A stretch of 64,000 bases of DNA from Actinomyces naeslundii (GTDB taxonomy: Bacteria; Actinomycetota; Actinomycetes; Actinomycetales; Actinomycetaceae): contig NZ_MSRR01000023.1 of the NCBI RefSeq assembly GCF_001956585.1, positions 1 through 64,000 of the forward strand. Reading direction: 5' to 3'. This document shows positions 9,572 to 18,643 of the stretch, one piece after another. The position numbers and the translations under genes were made by a program. Within the stretch, counting starts at the first letter, position 1. Every line of letters begins with the position of its first letter. The notes under the pieces were generated by a model that saw only the letters and a list, made by a program, of their open reading frames with translations, had not been told where the DNA came from and searched no databases.

Positions 9572-9585
9572 GTTTCACGTGAAAC
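9572..9585. other. parS: parS site 15
   Basis: A perfect core, 214 bp from site 14 and 68 bp before the parB terminator hairpin. It marks the right edge of the non-coding array. Confidence 0.95.
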
Positions 9586-9652
9586 TAAGGCTCATCCTTT
9601 CCACACCAGATTGGACGGCAGATCGGCATCGTATGTCTTAGTGGATATAGAA

Positions 9653-9685
9653 GTGGGGCCGAGGCATATTCAGCCTCGGCCCCAC
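9653..9685 (-). terminator. Terminator-like hairpin after parB
   Basis: A 13-bp perfect stem (9653-9665 with 9673-9685) with loop ATATTCA, 24 bases beyond the parB stop. On the minus strand it is followed by a moderately T-rich run. It seals the array from the parAB side. Confidence 0.8.
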
Positions 9686-9709
9686 CGCCGTACTCACCTC
9701 CGACGAGGT

Positions 9710-11299
9710 CTACTCCTCATCGAGGGACGTACCTGGTGCCAACGCGCCGACGATACGCGCGAGATCCTCGTCCCCTGCGAACTCGATAGTGATACGCCCC
9801 TTCTTCGCTCCACGTGTCACCTTGACGCGCGTATCGAAGGCGTCGGAAAGACGCGTCGAAAGCGCCGGGAGAGGCGTACTGCGGGCCCGCAGCACCTTCG
9901 GCTGATCCGATCCCGAGTCCGCTTCCTCGTGAAGAGCAACGAGCTCTTCCGTTGCCCGAACTGACAGCCCCTCGGCCACAACCCGCTGGGCGAGCCGTTC
10001 CATCTCAGCAGCATTCGGGAGGCCTAGCAGTGCGCGGGCGTGACCCGCCGAAATGACATTAGCGGCCAGTCTCCGCTGCACCAGCGGAGGAAGCTTCATG
10101 AGACGCAGCGTATTCGAGATCTGCGAGCGTGACCGAGCGATCCGTTCGGACAGCTCCGCGTGCGTGCACTGGAAGTCCTCCAGCAACTGCTGGTACGCCG
10201 CAGCCTCTTCGAGTGGATTCAGCTGTACTCGGTGCAGGTTCTCCAGCAGGGCGTCACGCAACAGGTCGACGTCGTCGGTATCCCGAACGACAGCCGGAAT
10301 CGTCTCCAGGCCGGCTTCCTTGGAAGCACGCAGACGACGCTCACCCATGATGAGCTCATAACGCGGCTCCTCTCCCTGCAAGGTCGGCACCTGCCGCACC
10401 ACGATGGGCTGCAGCAGTCCCACTTCCGCGATCGAAGCAGCCAACTCCGAGATGTCCTCTTCGTCGAAGACCTGGCGAGGTTGGCGAGGATTGGGATGGA
10501 TCAAGTTCACCGGAATCTCAGCAAAACGAGCTCCAGGAACAGGAACTAGATCAGAAGCATCAGCGCCCGCTGGGTCATTGCCAGTATCGGACTCACCATC
10601 AGTCTCAAGCCCGGCCGATACTTCGTGGTCGGTCTCAGAGGAAGCCGGCTGATCAACAACCTCTGATATCTGCTCGTCCTCCGTTTCACGTGAAACAACT
10701 GACTTCTCTGAAACTGAGACCGTCTCCGGAGCCGGCTCTACAGCAGCATGATTGAGCGCGGTCTCATCGTCCTGCGTCGAAGCCTCAACCGCACTGGATG
10801 TCGCTTCCTCGGTCTTCTTCTGTGCACGCTTCCGAGTTGTCTGACCGGCCGCGTGAGCTCGCTTGGTCGAGGCGGTCGTCGAAGCCTTCTCAGTCCTTTT
10901 GACGGCCTTCTTGCCAGTCTTCTTCTCGGTCATCTGCGTCGTCGTAGCCGAAGCCGGCGTGGTTTCACGTGAAACCGGCGTTTCCTGAGCGTCCTTCTCC
11001 GCCGTTCTGCGGGATGTCGTCGAACGCGTTGAACGGCTCTTTGATCCCCGCTTCCGCTGAGAGGGGGCCAAGAGGGTGGCGGTCAGATCTCGGGTACTCC
11101 GCGATTCCGTTGTCGGCTCGGGCTCCGGGTCAGCATGCTCGGTCTCGGCGTGGGAAGGGGTATTTTCCTCATGTGCATCGTCCTTCCTCGACTCAGGAAA
11201 GAAAACATCGGAGGGACGAGATGCAGATACCTTCTCCTTCTGCGCCTCGGGAATCAGCGCCTGCAGACCCCGACCGAGTCCGCGCCGTTTCTGAGCCAT
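9710..11299 (-). CDS. parB: Chromosome-partitioning protein ParB with a long N-terminal extension
   Basis: ParB is a CTP-dependent clamp that loads at parS and spreads on the chromosome. The 529-residue protein has a conserved core from about residue 255: [17 protein letters not shown], the GERRLRA motif, [14 protein letters not shown] (CTP/nucleotide motif), a helix-turn-helix around [15 protein letters not shown] and a C-terminal dimer region. Typical ParB is about 300-380 residues, so roughly 200 N-terminal residues are extra. They are low complexity, rich in Lys, Thr, Ala and Glu, and include two VSRET peptides encoded by parS sites. Start ATG 11299 overlaps the parA stop by one base (TAATG) and keeps the [17 protein letters not shown] start typical of ParB. 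Confidence 0.97.
   Translation of the reverse strand: MAQKRRGLGRGLQALIPEAQKEKVSASRPSDVFFPESRKDDAHEENTPSHAETEHADPEPEPTTESRSTRDLTATLLAPSQRKRGSKSRSTRSTTSRRTAEKDAQETPVSRETTPASATTTQMTEKKTGKKAVKRTEKASTTASTKRAHAAGQTTRKRAQKKTEEATSSAVEASTQDDETALNHAAVEPAPETVSVSEKSVVSRETEDEQISEVVDQPASSETDHEVSAGLETDGESDTGNDPAGADASDLVPVPGARFAEIPVNLIHPNPRQPRQVFDEEDISELAASIAEVGLLQPIVVRQVPTLQGEEPRYELIMGERRLRASKEAGLETIPAVVRDTDDVDLLRDALLENLHRVQLNPLEEAAAYQQLLEDFQCTHAELSERIARSRSQISNTLRLMKLPPLVQRRLAANVISAGHARALLGLPNAAEMERLAQRVVAEGLSVRATEELVALHEEADSGSDQPKVLRARSTPLPALSTRLSDAFDTRVKVTRGAKKGRITIEFAGDEDLARIVGALAPGTSLDEE
10683..10696. other. parS: parS site 16, inside parB
   Basis: A perfect core within the coding sequence. Read on the minus strand it encodes V-S-R-E-T at ParB residues about 202-206, in the low-complexity extension. 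Confidence 0.95.
10962..10975. other. parS: parS site 17, inside parB
   Basis: A perfect core that encodes the second VSRET of ParB, at residues about 109-113, in the context [11 protein letters not shown]. Confidence 0.95.
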
Positions 11300-12201
11300 T
11301 AGGCTTCCTCGCCTTCATTTCGGGGAGCGCCCCGCAGAGCGACCTCACGAGCCAGTTTCTTATACGCAATTGCGCCGGTGGACCGGGGGTCCCAGAACAC
11401 CACAGGAGCGCCGAAGGAGGGGGCTTCAGCAACACGGATTGAACGTGGGACCTTGGTGTCCAACGTTGCATCAGGGAAATAGGAACGAACTTCGGACTCC
11501 ACCTCGCGCGCCAAGGTGGTGCGCCCGTCGAACATGGTCAGCACGATCATGGATACGCCCAGCCCAGGATTGTGAATGCGGGCGATTCGATCGATAGAGC
11601 GTGTCAGAAGTGCCAAGCCCTCAAGAGCGTAGTACTCCGCCTGCATCGGAATGAGGACCTCGTCGGCTGCAACGAAGGCGTTGATCGTCATAATGCCAAG
11701 GCTCGGTGGGCAGTCGATGATGACGTAGTCGAGGGCCGGTTGCCCGTCGGTTTCACGTGAAACCAGGTAGTCCACCAACGCACGCCGCAGCCGCGATTCC
11801 CGCTCGGCCGTTGAGATGAGCTCAATCTCGACCGCGGCCACATCGATCGTCGCCGGCACACACCACAAGGTCTCACAGAAACGAGTTTTGGCGACCACAT
11901 CCTTGATGGACATACCGTCAACAAGGACGTCGTAGATGGAGGCACTGTCCTCGTCGTGCTCCACTCCCAACGCTGTCGAGGCGTTGCCCTGCGAGTCGGC
12001 GTCGATGAGTAGCACGTGCAACCCGCCCTCAGCCAGTGCTGCGGCAAGATTGACTGCGGTCGATGTCTTTCCGACGCCGCCCTTCTGGTTGGCGACCGCG
12101 ATGACACGAGTTCGCTCGGGACGTGGAAACTCTCCACCCGCTACCTCGTCTAGAGCGAGGTGCTCGGCCTGGAGCTGATCGAAGATAGACGATCCGGACA
12201 A
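11299..12201 (-). CDS. parA: Chromosome-partitioning ATPase ParA
   Basis: This deviant-Walker ATPase moves ParB-parS complexes. The 300-residue protein has the deviant P-loop KGGVGKTS (residues 40-47), [12 protein letters not shown] (A') and [10 protein letters not shown] (Walker B). The first ~30 residues are a variable tail. The start is TTG 12201, chosen because GAGGAGAAGCAGGT lies just upstream; no ATG exists before the P-loop strand. parB follows with a one-base overlap, so the two are cotranslated. Residues about 147-151 are VSRET, encoded by a parS site within the gene. Confidence 0.97.
   Translation of the reverse strand: MSGSSIFDQLQAEHLALDEVAGGEFPRPERTRVIAVANQKGGVGKTSTAVNLAAALAEGGLHVLLIDADSQGNASTALGVEHDEDSASIYDVLVDGMSIKDVVAKTRFCETLWCVPATIDVAAVEIELISTAERESRLRRALVDYLVSRETDGQPALDYVIIDCPPSLGIMTINAFVAADEVLIPMQAEYYALEGLALLTRSIDRIARIHNPGLGVSMIVLTMFDGRTTLAREVESEVRSYFPDATLDTKVPRSIRVAEAPSFGAPVVFWDPRSTGAIAYKKLAREVALRGAPRNEGEEA
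11750..11763. other. parS: parS site 18, inside parA
   Basis: A perfect core in frame with parA. It encodes VSRET just before the Walker B strand, in the context [11 protein letters not shown]. Confidence 0.95.
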
Positions 12202-12308
12202 ACCTGCTTCTCCTCGGACGGCAACCCAACGGCCCGAGCCAGTCGGGCAGTTACGAGTCTACGCGAGCAGGCCGATCCTCACGCGTTACACCGAACGCGC
12301 GCCGTATC

Positions 12309-12953
12309 TCACCGGTTCTTCGGGCGGCGAATCTCAACGACGGCCGTCGTTTCGTCACCGGGAGTAACAACCTCGTGAACTACAGCAACTGATAACTTTG
12401 CCTTTTTAATCACGTACTTGGCGTCATCGACCTCGTCCTGCGCCCGCATGCCCTTGAGTGCGAGCAGAGCACCCCCCGGTCGGAGCAACGGCGCGGTCAG
12501 CCGTACGAGCTTGGACAGGTTCGCTACCGCGCGAGCCGTGACCACGTCATAGCGGTCCTTGATCTCCTCGGCCCGAGCCCTCCTGATGGTGATGTTGTCC
12601 AGATCCAGTTCCTCAACGACGTCGGAGAGCCACTGGGTACGGCGCTCCATTGTCTCAATGAGCGTGACATCAAGATCAGGACGCAGCAGGGCGACGACGA
12701 TGCCGGGAAAACCGGCCCCGGAGCCGACATCGGCCACACTTCCCCGAGCCGGCAGGAAGGGGACCACGGCGGCCGAGTTGACAATGTGCCGGCTCCACAG
12801 ACGGGGAAGCTCACGCGGCCCCACCAGACCGCGCAGCTCACCCTCCTCAGCGAGCATCTGCGCGAAGTGCTCCGCGGCGGAGAAGGAGACCCCGAAGATC
12901 TCCCGCATCTCCGGCGTCGGCTCCTCCACCTGGGCCCGCTGCTCCTCACTCAT
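12309..12953 (-). CDS. rsmG: 16S rRNA (guanine527-N7) methyltransferase RsmG
   Basis: This SAM-dependent enzyme methylates G527 of 16S rRNA. The 214-residue protein has an SAM-binding VADVGSGAGFPGIVVA (motif I), LIETMERRTQWL and ARAVANLSKLV segments typical of RsmG/GidB. I chose ATG 12953, with AGCAGG seven bases upstream; a TTG at 12959 overlapping the jag stop is an alternative. It sits in the conserved rpmH-to-parB order. In other bacteria its loss gives low-level streptomycin resistance. Confidence 0.95.
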   Translation of the reverse strand: MSEEQRAQVEEPTPEMREIFGVSFSAAEHFAQMLAEEGELRGLVGPRELPRLWSRHIVNSAAVVPFLPARGSVADVGSGAGFPGIVVALLRPDLDVTLIETMERRTQWLSDVVEELDLDNITIRRARAEEIKDRYDVVTARAVANLSKLVRLTAPLLRPGGALLALKGMRAQDEVDDAKYVIKKAKLSVAVVHEVVTPGDETTAVVEIRRPKNR

Positions 12954-12955
12954 AC

Positions 12956-13591
12956 TCAAGCCTGCTCGCCGACGGGCTCGGCACCGATCTCTTCAGTGTC
13001 ATCGACGTCGTCGACTTCCTCGTCCTCCACCTCATCGGCCGGCAGGACCACGACGTAGCGGTGCGGCTCGGCACCCTCTGACTCCGAGATCAGACCGGCC
13101 GAGGCGACGACGTCGTGGCACACCTTGCGCTCGAAGGGGTTCATCGGCTCCAGGCTGACGGACTCGCCGGTGGTGAGCACCTTGGTGACGGCCTCCTGGG
13201 CGACCTTGGTCAGCTCGGTCCGACGATCCGCGCGGTAGCCGTTGATGTCCAGCATGAGCCGCGAACGGTTGCCTGTGCGCGCCTGAACCGCGAGACGGGT
13301 CAGCTCCTGAACCGCCTCGAGGACCTCCCCGTTGCGTCCGACGAGGTCGTCGAGCTCGCGCTCGTCACCCTCCTCGGAGGCGAGCACGGCAATCGAGGCG
13401 CGCCCGTGGTCAATGTCGATGTCAATGTCGCCGCCCAGGTCGGCGATGTCGAGAAGCTCCTCGAGGTAGTCGGCACCGATCTCGCCCTCCTCCTCGAGGC
13501 GCGAGACGGTGTTGCTCACAGGCTGACCTGCGGGCTGGCGGGAGGAGTCGTTGCTGTGCTGCTCACTCATCATGTCATCCGTATCTGTCAT
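12956..13591 (-). CDS. jag: Jag/KhpB-type RNA-binding protein (KH and R3H domains)
   Basis: The 211-residue protein has an acidic low-complexity start, a KH region (LVGRNGEVLEAVQELTRLAVQ, about residues 82-102) and an R3H region around EPMNPFERKVCHDVV (about residues 148-162). Its acidic tail is rich in Asp and Glu. Family members bind RNA and affect cell elongation and division in Gram-positives. It follows yidC by about 30 bases and precedes rsmG, the standard order, and is probably cotranscribed with both. Confidence 0.92.
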   Translation of the reverse strand: MTDTDDMMSEQHSNDSSRQPAGQPVSNTVSRLEEEGEIGADYLEELLDIADLGGDIDIDIDHGRASIAVLASEEGDERELDDLVGRNGEVLEAVQELTRLAVQARTGNRSRLMLDINGYRADRRTELTKVAQEAVTKVLTTGESVSLEPMNPFERKVCHDVVASAGLISESEGAEPHRYVVVLPADEVEDEEVDDVDDTEEIGAEPVGEQA

Positions 13592-13623
13592 GGGAACCGG
13601 GTTGTCTCACCGCTGAACACGTT

Positions 13624-14811
13624 TCAGCGGTTGCGCTTCTTCTTGGCCTGAGCCTTGCGCCGGGCCGCCGCCTCACGGCGCTGACGGGCTCGGCGCTCGT
13701 AACGACGTCGAGCGATCTCCTCATCGCTGAGGCCACCACTCTTGGAGGATGCAGATCCGTCGGAGTCACTCGCGTCCTCGCCGGCATCCTGGTCGGCGTC
13801 GGAGGGACCACCGACGCCACTGCGGGACTCGTTCTGTCCGCCGGACTTCTTCTGCCGGTTCTTACGCACCGGCTGCACCCGCTGACCACCGGTGCGCCCC
13901 TCGGCCTCAGCCTTGGCAACCGCCTCGGCTCGCTCCTCCTCCTCCAAGGAGGGCAGGCCCTTGCGGGCGCGCTTGGCATTGATCCGGGCGCGGTACTTCT
14001 TCTCCGCCTCACTTCCAGGCGCCGGCATGTTGCGGATGGTGAAGAACTGCTGGCCCATGGTCCACAGGTTGGAGACGACCCAGTAGACGAGCACACCGAT
14101 CTGGAAGTTGACACCGGAGACGGCGAAGATCACCGGCATCACGTACATCATCATCCGCTGGGATCGGATCATGGGGTTGTCGGAGTTGAGGGACTCCGCC
14201 GACATGTTCTTCATCGACAGCTGCGCCATGGTGTACCACTGCGTCACCGACATGATGACGATCATCGCCACCGTGACGATCTTGACCTGCGTGTCGGTGC
14301 TGCTCATGAAGGACGAAGACAGGCTCGCGCCGAAGACGCTGGAGGCCTGGACCTGCTTGGCCAGCTCCTGGGTGAGCGGTCCGATCGAGGGGCGGCCGTA
14401 GCTTCCGCCTGCGACGGCGCCTAGCGAGGCCAGAACCCGGAACAGGGCGAAGAAGATCGGCATCTGCACCAGGATCGGCAGGCAGGAGGCCATGGGGTTG
14501 GTCCCGTGCTTGCGGTAGAGCGCCATCATCTCTTCGTTCATGCGCTGGCGCGACTCGGGATCCTTCTTGCCCTTGTACTTGGCCTGGAGCGCCTGCATCT
14601 CCGGCTGGAGGAGCTGCATTCCACGAGACGCGCGGATCTGCTTGACGAAGAGCGGCATGATGAGCAGCCGCACCACGATCGTCAGACCGATGATGGACAG
14701 TACCCAGGCAATCCCCGGCCCGTCGGGGAATCCGACGAGGATCAGGGCCTTGTGGATCGTGACCATGACCCAGGCCACAGCCACCTTGAGGGGCCATAGC
14801 AACGTGTCCAT
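13624..14811 (-). CDS. yidC: Membrane protein insertase YidC
   Basis: This is a Sec-associated insertase. The 395-residue protein has five membrane segments (near residues 8-25, 33-54, 105-122, 178-197 and 223-248) and the cytoplasmic hairpin QALQAKYKGKKDPESRQRMNEEMMALYRKHGTNP... before the third segment. It has no long periplasmic domain, as in other Gram-positives. The last ~120 residues are hydrophilic and strongly basic (RRRYERRARQRREAAARRK), suited to contact ribosomes. It lies between yidD and jag. Confidence 0.95.
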   Translation of the reverse strand: MDTLLWPLKVAVAWVMVTIHKALILVGFPDGPGIAWVLSIIGLTIVVRLLIMPLFVKQIRASRGMQLLQPEMQALQAKYKGKKDPESRQRMNEEMMALYRKHGTNPMASCLPILVQMPIFFALFRVLASLGAVAGGSYGRPSIGPLTQELAKQVQASSVFGASLSSSFMSSTDTQVKIVTVAMIVIMSVTQWYTMAQLSMKNMSAESLNSDNPMIRSQRMMMYVMPVIFAVSGVNFQIGVLVYWVVSNLWTMGQQFFTIRNMPAPGSEAEKKYRARINAKRARKGLPSLEEEERAEAVAKAEAEGRTGGQRVQPVRKNRQKKSGGQNESRSGVGGPSDADQDAGEDASDSDGSASSKSGGLSDEEIARRRYERRARQRREAAARRKAQAKKKRNR

Positions 14812-14904
14812 CCGTACTCCTTGTATAAGGGCTCTCGTGGGGAACCGGTGTCAGTGCGGGCTCAGCGCGCGGTCGGAATGACACCGGCCGGCTGAGAAGA
14901 ACGG

Positions 14905-15189
14905 TCAGGATTCCTCAACCCTGAACCTCGGAACATCATGGGGGTGGTGGTAGCGCCAGCGTCCCTTGTCCGGGACATGGTCGACTCCACCGAGGGTCAA
15001 TGGGTTGCATCGCAGCAGACGCCAGATGGCCAGCAGCGCGCCCTTGACCGGACCGTGCACCTCCACCGCGGTAACGGCGTAGGCGGAACAGGTGGGGTAG
15101 TACCGGCACGACGCCGGCAGCGCCGGAGAGATGAAGCGCTGATAGAGACGCACAGGAGCCAGAAGGGCTCGCGTCAACCATCCACTCAT
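14905..15189 (-). CDS. yidD: Membrane protein insertion efficiency factor YidD
   Basis: This small protein helps YidC-dependent insertion. The 94-residue protein shows the family core [33 protein letters not shown]-like arrangement, including the paired Cys residues in CRYYPTC, and [20 protein letters not shown] 15189 is used; a GTG one codon earlier (15192) is possible. It lies between rnpA and yidC, its functional partner. Confidence 0.93.
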   Translation of the reverse strand: MSGWLTRALLAPVRLYQRFISPALPASCRYYPTCSAYAVTAVEVHGPVKGALLAIWRLLRCNPLTLGGVDHVPDKGRWRYHHPHDVPRFRVEES

Positions 15190-15216
15190 CACTCACTCAT
15201 CACCATTCCGCGCGGT

Positions 15217-15585
15217 TCACCGTCGCGATCCCTGTGCCTGACGCTCGCGGCACCGGGTCAGGAGCCGATCCAGATCCTTCCCCAGAATGCTGCTGTCGGC
15301 ACCGTCGGCACCCGCCAGTCCGCGAACGACGACACGGGCACCCGGCTCGAGCGCACCGATCCGCTGCGCCATCAGAGCTCTTACACGACGCTTGACCCGG
15401 TTGCGGTGCGTTGCCAGCGGGATCTGCTTCTTGGGCACGACGACGCCGACGAGAGCCGGGGAATCATCCCCTCTCCCGCCGGCGTGGTAGTGAACGACCA
15501 GCCTGCGGTTCCCGCAACGCGTACCTCGACGGATCGCGGAGGTGAAGTCCTCACCCCGCGCCAACCGATGCGCCGCGCCGAGCAC
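15217..15585 (-). CDS. rnpA: Ribonuclease P protein component
   Basis: This is the protein subunit of RNase P, which matures tRNA 5' ends. The 122-residue protein has AAHRLARGEDFTSAIRRG at the start and the RNA-binding signature NRVKRRVRAL (about residues 66-75). I chose GTG 15585, one base after the rpmH stop (TGAGGTG), because the family consensus begins there; translation would be coupled to rpmH. A longer frame reaches 15687 inside rpmH but gives no conserved residues. Confidence 0.88.
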   Translation of the reverse strand: MLGAAHRLARGEDFTSAIRRGTRCGNRRLVVHYHAGGRGDDSPALVGVVVPKKQIPLATHRNRVKRRVRALMAQRIGALEPGARVVVRGLAGADGADSSILGKDLDRLLTRCRERQAQGSRR

Positions 15586-15586
15586 C

Positions 15587-15724
15587 TCAGGCGGAGAGAC
15601 GAGCGCGACCCTTGCGGCGTCGCGAAGCGAGGACAGCGCGGCCTGCGCGGGTGGACATGCGCTTACGGAAGCCGTGCACCTTGGCACGACGACGGTTGTT
15701 CGGCTGATAGGTCCGCTTGCTCAC
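15587..15724 (-). CDS. rpmH: Ribosomal protein bL34
   Basis: The 45-residue protein of the large subunit has the usual [20 protein letters not shown] start and [15 protein letters not shown] end. The start is GTG 15724, eight bases after AGGAG. The longer frame to 15802 has no conserved sequence. It begins the minus-strand run rpmH-rnpA-yidD-yidC-jag-rsmG and diverges from dnaA across the origin region. Confidence 0.95.
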   Translation of the reverse strand: MSKRTYQPNNRRRAKVHGFRKRMSTRAGRAVLASRRRKGRARLSA

Positions 15725-16310
15725 GGGCTTAACTCCTGCTTGAGGTGATCGGAACAGTGCATCACGAGGTTCGCGGCACTGTCGCTCGTGCGGCTGCCCC
15801 ATGGTTCGGGACCTGACTCCGCGCGAACGTCTGCAACAGCCTACGTTTGGCCCTCTTGCCGGTCAAACGGATACAGCCGACTGTGACCGATGACGTCTCC
15901 ACACCTCGTCCACACGTCTTCCACAGTCGGGCACACCCATGTCCACCGTTGTGGGAAGCAGGCTGTCCACAGCCTTGCGGATATGTGGATAACTCGCCGA
16001 CCTGTGGGCATCTTCTCATCAGGCCCTCAATTGCCTACACATCTGTCATTCGGCAACCTCGTGCCGCGTGATCCGGACCTGACAATCCTAGTAATTCCAG
16101 AGATTATCCTGAATAGGACCTGTGAGTCATTGCTCTCCTTGTCCCCAGATGTGGACAAGGCTGTGGAGAAACAGCATGATGGGACGCCCGGTCAAGACCG
16201 TCCGGTTCGCCAGGTCCACAGATCCCTGTCATCATCGACGCAGTGTCCTGGCCGACACCGGTCAGGTTGTCCTCACCGGGTTCATCATCCATGCCGATCA
16301 GGAGTCCGTC
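15725..16310. other. rpmH-dnaA intergenic region with DnaA boxes (part of oriC)
   Basis: This 586-bp gap holds several DnaA-box matches. Perfect ones are TGTGGATAA at 15984-15992 and TGTGGACAA at 16150-16158. TTGTCCCCA is at 16139-16147, and CTGTCCACA at 15963 and several partial TCCACA motifs lie nearby. It also holds the divergent promoters of rpmH and dnaA. I infer that it is part of the replication origin together with the dnaA-dnaN gap, or a DnaA autoregulatory region. Confidence 0.7.
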
Positions 16311-17987
16311 GTGCCCGACGCCGCCAACACCAAATGGCTCTCAGCTCTCGAGGTGCTCTCCAGCTCCGGGGAGCTGGGCCAGGGCAAGATGTCCATGATT
16401 CGCATGACTCATCTCATCGACGTCGATGGCACTCTCGTTCTCGTCGTCGGATCGGCCTTCGCCAAGGACATCGTCGAGCAGGCACGCGGTCCTATCGGTG
16501 CCGCCGTCACCCAGGTCTGGGGACGGCCCATGCCCATCGAGGTCACGGTCGACACCTCCTCGGAGGTCTCACGAGCACCCATGCCCCCCGTGGCTCCAGA
16601 ACCCGTTAATCTGGCCACCGTCTCACCATCACATTCACCGTCACATTCACTGTCGGGGTCATCCCCTGTCTCGGCCCCACTCGCACCAGCCGGTCCCGCC
16701 CCCACTGATGGCTCCGCTGTGCCCGCCTACGGTCAGTCGATCGGGGAACCGCCGGCCCACTCGGCCTCCGCTCCTTCACCGGCACCCCGGTCGCAAGCCT
16801 CCGCCGCCTCGGCCTCCTCACCGACATCGGGCTCACTGCCGGCCATGTCGGGATTCCCCGGTGCCTACAGCCCCGGAACCGCCGGCCCGCAGAGCGCAAG
16901 CGGACTGCTCACTCCGACGGCGGCCAATGACGTCTCTCAACTCAATCCGCGCTACACCTTCGACACCTATGTCACCGGATCGTCCAACAGGTTCGCCCAC
17001 GCCACGGCCCTGGCGGTCGCCGAGGCCCCGGCGAGGGCCTACAACCCTCTGTTCATCTACGGAGGCTCCGGACTGGGCAAGACCCACCTGCTGCATGCCA
17101 TCGGCCACTACTCCCAGACACTCAACCCCGGAATCCGCGTCAAGTACGTCAACTCCGAGGTCTTCGTCTCCGACTTCATCGCCTGCGTACGCGACGGAAA
17201 CCAGGATGACGGGCGCATGGAGGGGTTCAAGCGCCGCTATCGGGAAGTCGATATTCTTCTGGTTGACGACATCCAGTTCCTTCAAGGCAAGGAGTCAACC
17301 CTCGAGGAGTTCTTCCACACCTTCAACTCCCTGCACTCATCAGGCAAGCAGGTCGTTCTCACCTCCGACCAGCCGCCCAAGGCCCTGGGAGGACTCGACG
17401 AACGCCTGCGCTCCCGCTTCGAGTGGGGCCTGCTGGCCGATGTCCAGCCCCCGGACCTGGAGACCCGCATCGCGATCCTCTCCCGCAAGGGCACCGCCGA
17501 GGGCCTCGACCTGCCCTTCGACGTCCTGGAGTACATCGCCTCGCGCATCACCACCAATATCCGCGAGCTCGAGGGCGCGCTCATCCGCGTCACGGCCTTC
17601 GCCTCACTCAACAAGCAGCCGGTCGACCAGACCCTCGCGGAAATGGTGCTCAAGGACATCATCTCCGATCCCGAGGGCCAGGAGATCACCACCTCCCTCA
17701 TCATGGGGCAGACCGCCGACTACTTCGGCATCACCATCGACGACCTGTGCTCGGCCAACCGTTCACGCACCATGGTCTCGGCCCGCCACATCGCCATGTA
17801 CCTGTGCCGTGAGCTCACCGATCTGTCCCTGCCCAAGATCGGCCGGGAGTTCGGCGGGCGCGACCACACCACGGTGATGAGCGCCGACAAGAAGATCCGC
17901 ACCCTCATGGCCGAGCGGCGCTCCACCTTCAATCAGGTCACCGAGCTGACCAGCCGCATCAAGCAGGCCGCCCAGTCACCCGCCTGA
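16311..17987 (+). CDS. dnaA: Chromosomal replication initiator protein DnaA
   Basis: DnaA opens oriC and loads DnaB. The 558-residue protein has domain I ([10 protein letters not shown], residues about 7-90), a long Pro/Ser/Ala-rich domain II (about 95-205), the AAA+ domain with P-loop GGSGLGKTH (K257) and Walker [12 protein letters not shown], and domain IV with the DnaA signature [15 protein letters not shown] chose GTG 16311, six bases after AGGAG at 16300-16304; frames reaching 16122 lack conservation and would overlap DnaA boxes. The long domain II is typical of actinobacteria. Confidence 0.96.
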   Translation: MPDAANTKWLSALEVLSSSGELGQGKMSMIRMTHLIDVDGTLVLVVGSAFAKDIVEQARGPIGAAVTQVWGRPMPIEVTVDTSSEVSRAPMPPVAPEPVNLATVSPSHSPSHSLSGSSPVSAPLAPAGPAPTDGSAVPAYGQSIGEPPAHSASAPSPAPRSQASAASASSPTSGSLPAMSGFPGAYSPGTAGPQSASGLLTPTAANDVSQLNPRYTFDTYVTGSSNRFAHATALAVAEAPARAYNPLFIYGGSGLGKTHLLHAIGHYSQTLNPGIRVKYVNSEVFVSDFIACVRDGNQDDGRMEGFKRRYREVDILLVDDIQFLQGKESTLEEFFHTFNSLHSSGKQVVLTSDQPPKALGGLDERLRSRFEWGLLADVQPPDLETRIAILSRKGTAEGLDLPFDVLEYIASRITTNIRELEGALIRVTAFASLNKQPVDQTLAEMVLKDIISDPEGQEITTSLIMGQTADYFGITIDDLCSANRSRTMVSARHIAMYLCRELTDLSLPKIGREFGGRDHTTVMSADKKIRTLMAERRSTFNQVTELTSRIKQAAQSPA

Positions 17988-18643
17988 CCTGACGACGCAC
18001 CGTCCCCAACGACGTCGTCGCACGAGCGGTCGGGTACACGCGCCCTCGGCTACCATCCGCGCCGCTCGTTCCTCGCGGCGCTCCCGCCAGACCCGCCACG
18101 CCTTCGAGTACCTGTACCCGACCGCATCCAACGCTGCTGTGGACGGTGCTGAGGACGGCACGTGGAGGAGCGAGCGTGTCGCTGTGGAGGTCAGGCACCC
18201 TCACTGTGGAATGACATTCTTGTCATTCACTCTCTCCACTGATGCCCTCGAGGGCTCACCAGAACCACCCACGTGTCGTTCCCCAGCAGCATTGGCGTGA
18301 CAGCAAGGAAAGACCCTGTTATCCCCAGCATCCACACGTGCTACTACACCTACAAACCAAGATGACAGGAATCGCGAAGCACGATCGGCCAACGGGACCG
18401 GTTCGGACCCCGACGGCATTGTCATTCAGGGAGACTCATGGGATGAGGATGGGTGATCGCTGGTGACGGAAGCGATTGCCACGGTCTACCGTCTACACTC
18501 TCGACCCAGGACTGCGCTGCGAGCAACGCGGTTCCTGTATGACGACCTGCCGGTGACCTGCCGGCACGAATGTTTGCTGCTCGGCTCATTGGTGCCACGA
18601 CGCCCCATTGACCGACCTACCACGATTGACGGAGGCACCTACC
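17988..18643. other. dnaA-dnaN intergenic region, probable oriC core
   Basis: In most actinobacteria oriC lies here. The 656-bp gap has TTATCCCCA at 18319-18327, weaker boxes around 18130 (TGTGGACGG), 18183 (TGTGGAGGT) and 18206 (TGTGGAATG), and an inverted repeat GAATGAC-6-GTCATTC at 18209-18228 in a locally AT-richer patch. I saw no gene in it. DnaA-box matches are weaker here than in the rpmH-dnaA gap, so both gaps should be considered. Confidence 0.6.

Larger units (their letters stand above)
6345..9709. other. Non-coding centromere region with fourteen parS sites
   Basis: No convincing gene lies in this 3.36-kb stretch. Open frames are short, lack ribosome sites, have no codon bias and are broken up by peptides that come from parS itself (VSRET, FHVK). 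Base composition drops to roughly 50-55% GC by eye, against about 65-70% in the flanking genes. Fourteen parS sites lie at 6351, 6551, 6723, 7033, 7340, 7635, 7881, 8170, 8252, 8570, 8870, 8996, 9358 and 9572. The spacers show no repeat among themselves that I can see. I infer a ParB-loading centromere next to parAB. Confidence 0.9.

Noticed and set aside
6351-9585. CRISPR array
   Set aside because: The repeats are 14-bp palindromes with spacers of 82-362 bp and no cas genes are near.
6781-9964. Open reading frames inside the parS array (for example 6781-7212, 7741-8196, 9197-9964)
   Set aside because: They lack ribosome sites and codon bias, overlap in several frames and contain the peptides that any parS forces (VSRET, FHVK). 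The last runs into parB antisense.
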